A DNA stretch of 64,000 bases. Origin: Bdellovibrionales bacterium. Lineage in GTDB: Bacteria > Myxococcota > XYA12-FULL-58-9 > SYDY01. Below are positions 47,482 to 57,008 of this stretch, piece by piece; position 1 is the first letter of the stretch; each line of letters opens with the position of its first letter. The DNA is taken from positions 15,674-79,673 of the forward strand of contig SYDY01000115.1 of assembly GCA_005801425.1 (NCBI GenBank). The letters run 5' to 3'. The notes beneath the pieces were generated by a model. The model did not search any database and was not told the origin of the DNA. It saw only the letters and a program-made list of their open reading frames with translations. The position numbers and the translations under genes were made by a program.

Positions 47482-49719
47482 TCAAGCGACTTTGACCGAC
47501 TTTTCCTTGTGGCGCTTGCCTTTTGAAGGATAGCCATAACCATAGCGTGAGTAATAATAGTAACCACCCCCCTCATCGCCATTGTCGATAATTCCAACAC
47601 ACCGCACATTCGCTCTGCGCAATAGCTCACGAGACTCCAGAACCTCCGACAATCGTGAGACTGCACGGCGTACAACGAGCAATGTCGCATCACAACTTGT
47701 TGCCACCAACATGCCATCAGCGACAGGTAAAATAGGTGCCCCATCGATAATAATCACATCATAGATACGCCTGGCCACGCCAATCATGCTTTCAAAGCCA
47801 TCACGCAAAAGGTCTGTTGGGTTGCCCACGCTCCGCCCAGAAAGTAAGATATCAAAAGTTTCGATTTGTGTTTTCTCTACGGCCTCTGCCAGTGATTTTT
47901 TGCCCTGCAATACCGAACTCAAACCAAAGTCGGAACTTTCCGATGACGATGCACGCCGAAGATCGGCATCAACAAGAAGGACCCGGCGTCCAGAAGTTGC
48001 CATAATTTGTGCCAAAAATGAAGCGATGGTGGTTTTACCTTCTCCCGATACCGCACTCGCGATTGCCCATACGGAAGTATTTTCTGCATCACCAATCAGC
48101 TCAAGCTGAGTGCTTAGCGACCGCATACTTTCTGTAATAGCGTGATCTGGAATTGCAAAACCCAATTTTTTGTTAATAACCTGCAATGTATGGGTAATTG
48201 CCCTAACTTGCGGCAACTGCCCCAGGATAGGCATTTGGGCATCACGTGCAAAAGACCGAACATCAAAAATACGACCACTCAATGCATCAATCATGACTGC
48301 TACAATAGCGCCTAATACTAGTCCTAAAACACAACCCATGCCTAAGTCAGCCACAAAATTATCAGCAAGTTGGGACACAGATGCCAACGTAGGTGCCTGA
48401 AGAGTGGTCATATTCACAGACTGCGTATCACTCGTTGATACTTTTTGCCGCGATGTATCCGTCAGTGCATCGTAAAATTTTCTCTCATCTTCAACCAAGC
48501 GCACCAAAGGGCGATATGTCTGTTCTAGCTCCGCCAGAGCACGTCCCCTGGCGGTGGCTTCAACAATTTCTACTTCAAGTTTCTCTAAGGCCTCACGCAG
48601 CTCTTGATTTTTTCGTTCCTTGCGATCAGACAAAGATTTTTCCGTACGCGAAAACTCATTGGTAAGTACTTCAAGATGCTTTGCGATAGCCCTCAGCTCT
48701 GGATGTTCAGGCGTATAACGCTCCAGAAGTTTCAAACGACTGAGCGTCAATGCATTGAGTTCCGCCTGTAAGGAACCCAAATAGAGTATTTCTGGATCTT
48801 GCAAAACTGTTGCTTCACTTTGTTCCTCCCCTGCACGCAATCCTATATCACCAAAAATCTGATTAAGCCGTATTTGGGACCGGCGATCTAAAAGGGTGCT
48901 GAGGTATGCTACGATCTCGGCCCGCTGTTGCAACAATGGACGCGACAGCAATCCATGTTCAACCTCAAAATCCATGACGTTTTTTTCAGCGATTTCTATG
49001 CGATGCTTAATTTCAGATGATCGCTGTCTTAGCCAATCGACATCACGCTCAAGACGTTTTGAGCGAATATCTTGGTTTAATAATGCATAAGCCTCGACAT
49101 ATGCCGCTGCCAACTTGACCGCCAATGTTGATGAAGCAGCACGTGCTTCCAGCATAACAACCGAGCCCTGAGCATTTTTTCCGCCTTGCCTGGTTAAACG
49201 CATATGACTCCGAAAAAGGCCCACCCAATTCACGTTTTTTAGCACGCCAATGGCTTCTTCAGGTGTGCTTTTATCCGTAATTGACGCCAAACGAAGAAAA
49301 TCCGCGTCGGCTTCATCAAGTCGAGCAAACCAGTTTGCTTCGCCCTTTGGTGCGTCCTGTTTTGCTTTTTCTACGGCTGCGATCAGGCTTTCTTTTTTGA
49401 CACCGAGGACTTCTTCTACCTTCTGATATAACTGCTCCGACTCCAGAAGCGCCAATTCTGTTGTCATGTAATCAGATCCGGCTCCAGCCGTCCCTTGCGC
49501 ATCAAGAACTGCGCGATCAGTCGTGGCTGCAGCATATGTTTTTTGAATAATAATGGTCGCCGTAGAAACAAACGAGGTGGGTGATGTCATATATCGAGTG
49601 AATCCTAAACCCAATCCCAGCAACGCGCCTGCAACGACGACAATCCAACGACGACGTATGGCCGAAATCAAATCGGACATACTCATGGTACTCAACGACA
49701 ATTCGTCGGCCAACGACAT
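47482..49719 (-). CDS. Polysaccharide co-polymerase and tyrosine autokinase (Wzc-like BY-kinase)
   Basis: This 745-aa protein has an N-terminal Wzz domain with membrane helix (WIVVVAGALLGLGLGF), long coiled coils through the periplasm, a second helix around residue 455, then a BY-kinase. Walker A is AVSGEGKTTIASF, A' is LLVDADLRR and Walker B is VIIIDGAP. A C-terminal tyrosine cluster YYYYSRYGYGY is the autophosphorylation tail. It controls chain length and export with the Wza-like protein next door. GGGGGATCTCC precedes the ATG. Confidence 0.95.
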   Translation of the reverse strand: MSLADELSLSTMSMSDLISAIRRRWIVVVAGALLGLGLGFTRYMTSPTSFVSTATIIIQKTYAAATTDRAVLDAQGTAGAGSDYMTTELALLESEQLYQKVEEVLGVKKESLIAAVEKAKQDAPKGEANWFARLDEADADFLRLASITDKSTPEEAIGVLKNVNWVGLFRSHMRLTRQGGKNAQGSVVMLEARAASSTLAVKLAAAYVEAYALLNQDIRSKRLERDVDWLRQRSSEIKHRIEIAEKNVMDFEVEHGLLSRPLLQQRAEIVAYLSTLLDRRSQIRLNQIFGDIGLRAGEEQSEATVLQDPEILYLGSLQAELNALTLSRLKLLERYTPEHPELRAIAKHLEVLTNEFSRTEKSLSDRKERKNQELREALEKLEVEIVEATARGRALAELEQTYRPLVRLVEDERKFYDALTDTSRQKVSTSDTQSVNMTTLQAPTLASVSQLADNFVADLGMGCVLGLVLGAIVAVMIDALSGRIFDVRSFARDAQMPILGQLPQVRAITHTLQVINKKLGFAIPDHAITESMRSLSTQLELIGDAENTSVWAIASAVSGEGKTTIASFLAQIMATSGRRVLLVDADLRRASSSESSDFGLSSVLQGKKSLAEAVEKTQIETFDILLSGRSVGNPTDLLRDGFESMIGVARRIYDVIIIDGAPILPVADGMLVATSCDATLLVVRRAVSRLSEVLESRELLRRANVRCVGIIDNGDEGGGYYYYSRYGYGYPSKGKRHKEKSVKVA

Positions 49720-49777
49720 GGAGATCCCCCGCGATGTGGAGCATACCGGGTCGCAGCAGAGAACTCAAAGTTTGGTG

Positions 49778-50887
49778 CTAACGACCATGTCCCAGAAAAT
49801 CTTGGATCGATCGATAAATGGCATCTTTGTGCGGGATCTCAGAGGTTAACACTTTATCGTTCCCAACAAAGGCTTCTTTAAGATCTTTGATAAATTGCCC
49901 TGAACCGTAAGGACTCTCCACTTGTCCGTAGCAAAACATATTGCACACAGGCAGCAGACGTTCGTTCATAATTTCCAAACAAAGGCGTGTATCATCGGCC
50001 GACCAATTATCACCGTCTGAAAAATGAAATGGATAAATGTTATAATCAGACGCTGGATACTCCGCATCGATAACATCAGCGCAAAGTCGATACGCGCTGG
50101 ATATCATGGTGCCGCCCGATTCTCGGGTATGAAAAAATGTTTCACGATCGACCTCTTTGGCCATCGCATCGTGAATAATATAACGTGTTTCAAGTCCTTT
50201 ATATTGCTTCTGCAACCACGTATCGATCCAAAATGACTCAATACGAACAATTTCTTTTTGTTCGTCGCCCATACTTCCAGAAACATCCATCATATACAGG
50301 ATCACTGCATTGGTTTCAGGCTCCGAACGTACTTTCCAACTCCGATATCGTCTGTCTTCCCGCGTAGGGACAATAACGGGATTGTCTGCCAAATATTCGC
50401 CCGTGCTCACCTGACGTTGCAATGCGCGTTTATACGTACGTTTTAAATGCCGAAGAGACTCGGGACCTGAACTATGTACCCCCGTATAACGTGCACGCGG
50501 CGAAGTGACACGTTCACTGCCTTTGGGCTCAATGTTAGGAAGCTCAAGCACTTCTCCCAGCATATCGGCCAATTCATCAAAGCTTACATCAACCTCAATG
50601 CCGTGTTGACCTTCATGCTGTCCCACACCTTGCCCCGTGGAGGGTTGCACACTACCGTCCGCGAGCGTATCGCCATCGCCGCCTTCGCCTTGTCCAACCC
50701 CACCTGTCGACCGATGATCAAACTGAAAATGCGGCAATTCGATATGGGGTACTGGAATAGAAACAGTCTCTTTTCCTTGACGTCCAATCAATTCACCCTT
50801 GGAGATATACTTCTTGAGATTCTCTTTGATCCGACCACGCACAATTTTTCGAAAACGTGCATGATCTGCATTGATCTTGAGTCCCAT
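49778..50887 (-). CDS. YeaH/YhbH-family protein (DUF444)
   Basis: The 369-aa product opens with [30 protein letters not shown] and has a VWA-like part ([20 protein letters not shown]), the signature of the YeaH/YhbH group. Members pair with PrkA-type kinases and are linked to stress, stationary phase and sporulation or fruiting. The gene is 15 bp after a 112-aa unknown and after prkA. SpoVR, the third usual partner, is not present here. GGAGAATCT precedes the ATG. Confidence 0.94.
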   Translation of the reverse strand: MGLKINADHARFRKIVRGRIKENLKKYISKGELIGRQGKETVSIPVPHIELPHFQFDHRSTGGVGQGEGGDGDTLADGSVQPSTGQGVGQHEGQHGIEVDVSFDELADMLGEVLELPNIEPKGSERVTSPRARYTGVHSSGPESLRHLKRTYKRALQRQVSTGEYLADNPVIVPTREDRRYRSWKVRSEPETNAVILYMMDVSGSMGDEQKEIVRIESFWIDTWLQKQYKGLETRYIIHDAMAKEVDRETFFHTRESGGTMISSAYRLCADVIDAEYPASDYNIYPFHFSDGDNWSADDTRLCLEIMNERLLPVCNMFCYGQVESPYGSGQFIKDLKEAFVGNDKVLTSEIPHKDAIYRSIQDFLGHGR

Positions 50888-50902
50888 AGATTCTCCGATC
50901 GC

Positions 50903-51241
50903 TTAATGTTCTCCGCTTTCAATGACAGGTAACGGAGGCAAATCATAAGATTGCGCCAATAAATCAAGCGCCTGATGTGTTTCATGCAATGCTTGAGAAG
51001 ATGCGATCTTGGCTTTGACTTTATCGCCAAAACGACGCCAAACAATGATACAAGAACGTGCCAATTCAAGTTCGGGTGAAACAAGGTCCTCCAAAAGCCC
51101 CACAAGCTTTTCAGAAGCGCATTGCCAATCATAGACACCTGTTGCCACCAAGCGGCTCTCCCGTGCAAAGCTTGCAATAATTATTTCAGAGAGCGAACGT
51201 TTTTTATTAAAGACAACATGTCCAGCGTGAACACAGCTCAT
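50903..51241 (-). CDS. Hypothetical protein between prkA and yeaH-like gene, 112 aa
   Basis: The ATG at 51241 has GGAGGGG 4 nt upstream; an opening to 51271 lacks that. The product is soluble, with SLSEIIIASFARESRLVATGVYDWQC followed by about 60 helical residues (LVGLLEDLVSPELELARSCIIVW). It is 35 bp after prkA and 15 bp before the YeaH-like gene, so it should be made with both. I do not know this family from other prkA-yeaH loci. Confidence 0.75.
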   Translation of the reverse strand: MSCVHAGHVVFNKKRSLSEIIIASFARESRLVATGVYDWQCASEKLVGLLEDLVSPELELARSCIIVWRRFGDKVKAKIASSQALHETHQALDLLAQSYDLPPLPVIESGEH

Positions 51242-51276
51242 AAACCCCTCCAAGCCCCAACACGCCAGCACACGTT

Positions 51277-53319
51277 CTAACTTTCTTTGGCATCACCTCG
51301 CGCAAATATAGAAGCCACAAAATTTAAAACGTCCGTGGCAGAAATCTCGTCGTAACCATAATTGCGGATCATGCGCTGCTTTACAATATCGATCTTCTCC
51401 TGGGTTTCACGGTCGACAACATTAGAAACCAATGTGGTAAGTTTGATAGAGTCTTTTTGATCTTCAAAGAGCTTAAGTTCCAAAGCGCGATGGAGCCGCT
51501 CATTCGTTCTAAAATCAAATTTTTTCCCTTCAACAGCCAAGGCGCCAATGTAATTCATGATCTCGCGACGGAAATCTTCTTTGCGGCTATCAGGGATCTC
51601 AATGCGCTCTTCAATGGAACGCATCAAACGCTCATCTGGCTCTTCAAACTGCCCCGTATACTTGTTCTTTAGCTTTTCTTTTTGCGTATACGCTTTAACG
51701 TGATCAATATAATTGGCACACAGCTTCGAAAGCGCTTCTTCATCGGCACTGATAGCCCGTTGCACTTCACTTTTCACGATATCTTCGTATTCTTGCTTCA
51801 CAACGCTTATCAGTTCTCGATAACGTTTGCGATCTTCATCTTTCGTGATGAGTGAATGCCCTTTTAATCCACTCTCAAGCTCATTGAGCACCAGAAATGG
51901 ATTGATAGACCCTTCGGATTTATCAGAAACCAAAGCATTTGAAATTTTATCTTGAATATAACGTGGGCTGATCCCATCCATACCTTCGCGTGCAGCTTCC
52001 TTGCGGAGCTCCTTCACGCTCTCTTCTGTGAAACCTGGAAGCATCCGACCGTTATACAGCTTTAATTTTTGAATAATTTGTAGATTTGCTTTTTTGGGCT
52101 CCTCAAGGCGCGTTGCTACCGCCCACATGGCCGCCATTTCAAGCGTATGGGGTGCAATATGCCGACCTTTGATCTTCTCTTTATTGAAATCTTTTTCGTA
52201 AATTTTAATTTCCGATGACAGACGCGTGATATACGGGATATCGATTTTTACGGTACGGTCACGTAGAGCTTCCATAAATTCATTGTTGAGAAGCTTTTTG
52301 TATTCCGCTTCATTCGTATGTCCCAAAATCACTTCATCGATATCTGTCTGTGCAAATTTTTTGGGCTTTATTTTGTGTTCTTGTGAGGCACCCAAGAGAT
52401 CATACAAAAATGCAACATCGAGTTTAAGTACCTCAATGAATTCGATAATGCCCCGATTCGCAACATGAAATTCACCATCGAAGTTAAACGCACGGGGATC
52501 AGAATCAGATCCGTACACAGCAATTTTTCGATAGTTGATATCTCCCGTAAGTTCCGTTGAGTCCTGATTTTTCTCATCTTTGGGCTGGAAGGTACCAATA
52601 CCAATACGATCTTTTTCACTCAGGGTTAACCGGCGCACACGAATATGCCCCATCACTTTATCAAACTTGCCCTCGTATCGCTCCATAAGTGCGCGATACA
52701 GAAAGCGGCAATGAGGGCAAAGCTCTCCTGATACACGACCCGTCCCAATATCGATGCCAAGCTCAAGCAAAGATTTATGGCGATAATTTTTTGGAATCAA
52801 ATTGAGCGGCTCTTCATTCATTGGGCAACGTGCTGTACGTGCACCGCCCAACAATTCATCTTCCTTCTCAAATTCCCACGCAAAGGTATAAAGAGCACCT
52901 TCAGGCTTGCGCGAATAGGACTCAACACCTTTTTTCAAGAGGCGGGCAATGGTCGATTTTGCACTCCCCACAGGCCCATGAAGCAAGATCACACGTCGTT
53001 CCGTACCATAGCCAGATGCTGCGCTCTCCAACACATTAACCAACCGCATCAGCGGAATATCCAAACCATAAATGGCATCTTTGCCATCATGCGTTGGATC
53101 ATCAAAGAACGGATAGTGGATCAGACGTTTTTTCGAATCCGTGTATTCTTCGCGACCGTACGATAAAATCATATCGTGTACGCGTTGATACGCTGTTCGT
53201 GTCACTTCGGGACTTGCTTTCACAAGTGCCAGATAATCTTCGAGTGTACCGTGCCAGTTCTCTGCACGATATGCTTCCAAATCCTCGTGCCGAGCGATCT
53301 GCTTCACAAAATCGAACAT
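51277..53319 (-). CDS. prkA: PrkA-family serine protein kinase/AAA ATPase
   Basis: The 680-aa protein matches PrkA/YeaG throughout: [18 protein letters not shown], Walker [18 protein letters not shown] and the late C-terminal PrkA domain with [30 protein letters not shown]. It is a kinase or AAA protein involved in stress and development. GTGAGG precedes the ATG. Partners are the unknown 112-aa gene and the YeaH-like gene downstream. Confidence 0.96.
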   Translation of the reverse strand: MFDFVKQIARHEDLEAYRAENWHGTLEDYLALVKASPEVTRTAYQRVHDMILSYGREEYTDSKKRLIHYPFFDDPTHDGKDAIYGLDIPLMRLVNVLESAASGYGTERRVILLHGPVGSAKSTIARLLKKGVESYSRKPEGALYTFAWEFEKEDELLGGARTARCPMNEEPLNLIPKNYRHKSLLELGIDIGTGRVSGELCPHCRFLYRALMERYEGKFDKVMGHIRVRRLTLSEKDRIGIGTFQPKDEKNQDSTELTGDINYRKIAVYGSDSDPRAFNFDGEFHVANRGIIEFIEVLKLDVAFLYDLLGASQEHKIKPKKFAQTDIDEVILGHTNEAEYKKLLNNEFMEALRDRTVKIDIPYITRLSSEIKIYEKDFNKEKIKGRHIAPHTLEMAAMWAVATRLEEPKKANLQIIQKLKLYNGRMLPGFTEESVKELRKEAAREGMDGISPRYIQDKISNALVSDKSEGSINPFLVLNELESGLKGHSLITKDEDRKRYRELISVVKQEYEDIVKSEVQRAISADEEALSKLCANYIDHVKAYTQKEKLKNKYTGQFEEPDERLMRSIEERIEIPDSRKEDFRREIMNYIGALAVEGKKFDFRTNERLHRALELKLFEDQKDSIKLTTLVSNVVDRETQEKIDIVKQRMIRNYGYDEISATDVLNFVASIFARGDAKES

Positions 53320-53391
53320 GCCTCACGATAACACTGCAATGCAGAGGGAACAAACTCTGGGATTTTTCTTTTAAAAAAAAATACAGCCCGG

Positions 53392-54216
53392 TCAGGCAGA
53401 ACGAAATTCGGCAACCCAAGAATTTTGACAGTGGGGGCACGTTTCTTCAGCACGACGGCGCTGACCAAAATCTTCAAATGAGAGGCCACCACGCTCAAAC
53501 AGGCAGTCCGAACAAATTTTCCATTCCAATGATGCCGAAAACACACGTCTGCACTGATAAACTTGACACTTACGCAAATCCACCACTGCACCGCATGATG
53601 CACAAGGGCACGATGAAGATGATGCTGGCATCTCAGGTGCAGGCCTATCAACATAGGCTGGACGAGCGGCCGTATCTGTTTCAGCAGCCGTTGTAGGTCG
53701 TGACTTTTTTATCACCGTAGGCGTAACAGCCTCGTCGCTTTTTTTGTCGCGGGCTGCTTCGATCTGCACCACCTTTTTTATGATAACAGCCACAGGAGAT
53801 ACTGCGTCTTTAACAACAGGGCTCCCAACATTCGCTGAGGGCTTCTCTTCTTTTTTGATACGCTTTGCTTTTTTCTCAACAACTTCTTTCGGAACCTCAA
53901 TACGCGAGATCTGTTTTCCTTCATCAGGCAAAGCTTTTTTAGAGACCACACGGGGTTTTGTGGCCATCAATGCTTCAATAGAAGCTGCCTTGGTCCGACC
54001 CGTGGGGGTCAACATAAATTCCTCGCAAAGCGCACGCAACCGCGTCACCGCAAGCTGGCCAAGCATATCGGCAATGCCGACACTTCGACTTCCAGCAAGC
54101 GCTTCAACCAATTGGCTTTTGCTGCGACGATCTTCTACATTGAGATTAAAATGTGTGGCCAACGCCTGCATTTCTACACGTGTAAGCACATCAACGATCG
54201 CTCGTTTACTCGGCAT
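53392..54216 (-). CDS. Protein with SAP-like N-terminus and C-terminal zinc ribbon, 274 aa
   Basis: The first 90 residues contain two helix-extended-helix units that look like SAP/Rho-N motifs (LATHFNLNVEDRRSKSQLVEAL and LRALCEEFMLTPTGRTKAASIEAL). A long Lys/Val/Glu-rich low-complexity linker follows. The end has several cysteine pairs: CPCASCG, CRRVF, CSDC and CPHCQ, probably one or two zinc sites. Family not recognised; nucleic-acid binding is a guess from both ends. A T-rich run follows the stop (after 53392 on the minus strand). It is upstream of prkA by 72 bp. Confidence 0.8.
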   Translation of the reverse strand: MPSKRAIVDVLTRVEMQALATHFNLNVEDRRSKSQLVEALAGSRSVGIADMLGQLAVTRLRALCEEFMLTPTGRTKAASIEALMATKPRVVSKKALPDEGKQISRIEVPKEVVEKKAKRIKKEEKPSANVGSPVVKDAVSPVAVIIKKVVQIEAARDKKSDEAVTPTVIKKSRPTTAAETDTAARPAYVDRPAPEMPASSSSCPCASCGAVVDLRKCQVYQCRRVFSASLEWKICSDCLFERGGLSFEDFGQRRRAEETCPHCQNSWVAEFRSA

Positions 54217-54413
54217 TCCGACTCCTTACGCACCAGGAATGGACTTTAGAATTTGCACCCAAAAGGTTGTAAAGGCTGGGCATCCTACACGCCCTCATGT
54301 TTTTGGGTATCCCAGCGTCAGTTGTGACCTTTTACCTACCGAAACCATTAAGCCTGAGCAAGGGAAAACCACTTTCACGAGCGGAGAGGTACAATTGTAA
54401 GTAGAATATAAGT

Positions 54414-55181
54414 GTGGACATATCATCTATTGGCAGTCCGGGTGTTTTAGGGGGTATGGTTTTTGGGCTTCTTTTGGGCTGTGCGAGCCCAGAGGTGGTT
54501 TATAGCAGCAGGGGGGCGATGGCGTCGTCCCGGGTTACTGCAATCCCGCCAGCCGCTGAGACCAAAGCGCCTGTCCCTAATACCGCAGGGGAGATCTTAG
54601 AGCGTGCTTTTTCCCACTTTCACTTTGGAGAACACCGGACCGCGATTGATCTTTTCACTGCCGCAGTCGCGACGGGACATCTCAACGATTCAGGACGCGT
54701 CTTAGCATACTGGCACATCTTCATGGCTGAACGCGCTCTTGGCAATGCCAACGCAAGCACAGAAGCTGCTGCAGCATTTATAAGCGTCGCCCAAGATATT
54801 CTGAGCCCCTATCTTCAAAATGATCAACTGGTGCTTGATGCCGGTAGTTTTGCATCCCGTTTTGATCTTCCTGGACGACTCACACGCGCACGCGCCACCG
54901 TGGCAGCAGCATGGTCCGAACGCAGTGGTACATTTGGAAAATCTCTGGAACACCCCGTTCCCATCAATAACCCCAGTGAAATCACCTATTTTCTCGAAAT
55001 GGTGGGTGCCTGCGCCGAGGCATCGGATCGCGTGGTGGTCGAAATTGACCACCCAAAACGGATGGACAAAAAAATTCGTCATCAGCATGAAACCCCCGTT
55101 CAGCATCTGAACGTTTCATGCCGTGCCGGTAGCGGTGATTACTTTTTTGACCTTGGCCCCGTGGCTGCCGCTACGCCTTAA
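54414..55181 (+). CDS. Hypothetical lipoprotein, up to 255 aa
   Basis: The frame opens with GTG at 54414. A signal-like stretch MVFGLLLGC ends in a lipobox cysteine and would fit a start at the ATG 54456 too, though neither start has positive charge before the helix. The rest is helical and TPR-like (RAFSHFHFGEHRTAIDLFTAA), then a C-terminal beta part. The convergent neighbour is proS, 2 bp past its stop. Function unknown. Confidence 0.78.
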   Translation: MDISSIGSPGVLGGMVFGLLLGCASPEVVYSSRGAMASSRVTAIPPAAETKAPVPNTAGEILERAFSHFHFGEHRTAIDLFTAAVATGHLNDSGRVLAYWHIFMAERALGNANASTEAAAAFISVAQDILSPYLQNDQLVLDAGSFASRFDLPGRLTRARATVAAAWSERSGTFGKSLEHPVPINNPSEITYFLEMVGACAEASDRVVVEIDHPKRMDKKIRHQHETPVQHLNVSCRAGSGDYFFDLGPVAAATP

Positions 55182-55182
55182 T

Positions 55183-56631
55183 TTAGTAGTTGCGCGCAAA
55201 CAAAACACGTTGTGCAGAGGGACGCCCCGTTACCATGCACATACCCGGATCATCGGCAGCATTGAGCGGAATACAGCGGATAGTCGCTTGTGTTTCTTCT
55301 TTCACTTTGGCTTCCGTTTCAGCACTGCCATCCCAGTGGGCATAGATGAACGGGTTCTTATCAGTCATCGCTTCTTTAAAGGCATCGTAGCTATCAACAT
55401 AAAGAGTATTCTCCGCCATGCGCTTGCGGGCCGCTTCAAGCATCGCATCCTGCATTTCGCCTAAGCGTTGTTTCAACCGAACCGCCAAGTCCTCCAATGA
55501 CCACGCCACTTTATCGGAACCCGTACGCTCTTTGATCATCACCTGCTGCGCTTCAAGATCACGAGGTCCAATCTCAATACGGATCGGCACGCCCTTTTGT
55601 TCCCATTCAAAATATTTATAGCCTGGCTTATAATCACGCTGATCAAACACCGTGGAAATGCCTTCCGCTTCAAGTGATTTACGCAATGCCTCGCCCGCGT
55701 CTTTAACTGGAGTTTCATCAATACCTTTTCGTAAAATGGGAATAATGACCACCTGAACTGGGGCAAGTCGTGGCGGCAAAACCAATCCACTGTCGTCGGA
55801 ATGAGTCATGATAAGCGCGCCGATAAGACGCGTTGAAACGCCCCAACTTGTTTGCCATACGTACTCGGTTTCACCCGCTTTATTTTGAAACGTCACATCA
55901 AATGCACGCCCAAAATTTTGTCCAAGATCATGACTCGTGCCCGCTTGCAGCGCTTTTCCGTCTTGCATCATCGCTTCGATACAAAAGCTTTGCAGTGCAC
56001 CCGCAAATTTTTCTGACTGGGTTTTCACACCACGGATCACAGGCATCGCCATCCACTCTTCGGCAAATATCGCGTAAACATCCAGCATACGCCGTGCTTC
56101 TTCCATGGATTCTTCATGGGTGGCATGGGCCGTGTGCCCCTCTTGCCATAAAAACTCGCTCGTTCTCAGAAACATTCGGGTGCGCAATTCCCAGCGGATC
56201 ACATTGGCCCATTGATTGATGAGCATGGGCAAATCGCGCCAACTTTCGATCCAACGACTAAAAAAATGGCCAATAATCGTTTCGCTGGTTGGCCTTACCA
56301 CATAAGGTTCTTCGAGTTTTTTGCCCCCTGCATGGGTCACCACTGCAAGTTCCGGCGAAAAGCCTTCGACGTGCTCTGCCTCTTTTTTGATAAAACTTTC
56401 TGGGATAAGCAGTGGAAAATAGGCATTTTGGTGACCCGTGGCCTTGAACATGTCATCAAGAGCACGCTGGATTTTCTCCCAAATGGCATAGCCGTGGGGC
56501 CGGATCACCATACAGCCCTTCACCACTTCGGCAGGTTCGGCCAATTTCCCTTGCCGGATCACATCATGGTACCAGCGCGAATAATCTTCACTGCGAGGCG
56601 TAATGCGCTCAGGGGACGCTTGCTCTGCCAT
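55183..56631 (-). CDS. proS: Prolyl-tRNA synthetase, short (archaeal/eukaryote-like) form
   Basis: The start at ATG 56631 (AAGGA upstream) gives 482 aa; a frame to 56685 has less support. Class II motifs are visible: motif 2 region [20 protein letters not shown] and motif 3-like GRAFDVTF with [20 protein letters not shown]. It lacks the insertion domain found in the long bacterial form (about 570 aa), so it belongs to the short type, seen in many delta- and other bacteria. It charges tRNA-Pro. Confidence 0.96.
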   Translation of the reverse strand: MAEQASPERITPRSEDYSRWYHDVIRQGKLAEPAEVVKGCMVIRPHGYAIWEKIQRALDDMFKATGHQNAYFPLLIPESFIKKEAEHVEGFSPELAVVTHAGGKKLEEPYVVRPTSETIIGHFFSRWIESWRDLPMLINQWANVIRWELRTRMFLRTSEFLWQEGHTAHATHEESMEEARRMLDVYAIFAEEWMAMPVIRGVKTQSEKFAGALQSFCIEAMMQDGKALQAGTSHDLGQNFGRAFDVTFQNKAGETEYVWQTSWGVSTRLIGALIMTHSDDSGLVLPPRLAPVQVVIIPILRKGIDETPVKDAGEALRKSLEAEGISTVFDQRDYKPGYKYFEWEQKGVPIRIEIGPRDLEAQQVMIKERTGSDKVAWSLEDLAVRLKQRLGEMQDAMLEAARKRMAENTLYVDSYDAFKEAMTDKNPFIYAHWDGSAETEAKVKEETQATIRCIPLNAADDPGMCMVTGRPSAQRVLFARNY

Positions 56632-56735
56632 GACAACCCATCCTTGGTTTATTGCTGAAAACCCGTCCCTCGTATCGCACGTCATGCCTTACGCACAATC
56701 TCAAAACAAAACCACATCGACCGACACTGGCGCCG

Positions 56736-56764
56736 GTAGGGGCGCTGCTTGCTGCGTCCCCTCC
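56736..56764. repeat. REP-like GTAGGGGCG hairpin, degenerate
   Basis: The sequence reads GTAGGGGCGCTGC, then TT, then GCTGCGTCCCCTCC, an imperfect palindrome. It lies between proS and the 51-aa gene. Related outer bases occur at 19898 and 39967. Confidence 0.45.
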
Positions 56765-56852
56765 TCAATCAAGCCCACGTATTGACAAATGATGGGATCT
56801 TGGGCTTTTTAGGCCCCACAAAAGCGCTGGACGCATATCAAAGGCAAACGTC

Positions 56853-57008
56853 ATGGCATCGTGCACAAAAGTTTACAAAGTTCGCAAACGCCTCAAACAA
56901 AGAAAATCAGGGCGTGACCGCAAACATCAGTTGGAGCGTAATGGCTCTACGCCTTCCAAGGCTGCTTTTTTTGGTGAAGCCAAACCTGAAGCACGCACAA
57001 CGCACTAA
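56853..57008 (+). CDS. Small very basic protein, 51 aa
   Basis: Found by reading the gap by hand: ATG 56853 to TAA 57008. The first half, TKVYKVRKRLKQRKSGRDRK, is very basic (like a ribosomal or rRNA-binding peptide), followed by NGSTPSKAAFFGEAKPEA. AAGG lies about 10 nt upstream. I recall small myxobacterial proteins with an RKRLKxxKxGxxRKxxLRRxGSTP pattern, but cannot name a family. It overlaps the convergent BatA-like gene by 4 bp at its end. Conserved charge pattern suggests RNA or ribosome binding (inference). Confidence 0.65.
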   Translation: MASCTKVYKVRKRLKQRKSGRDRKHQLERNGSTPSKAAFFGEAKPEARTTH

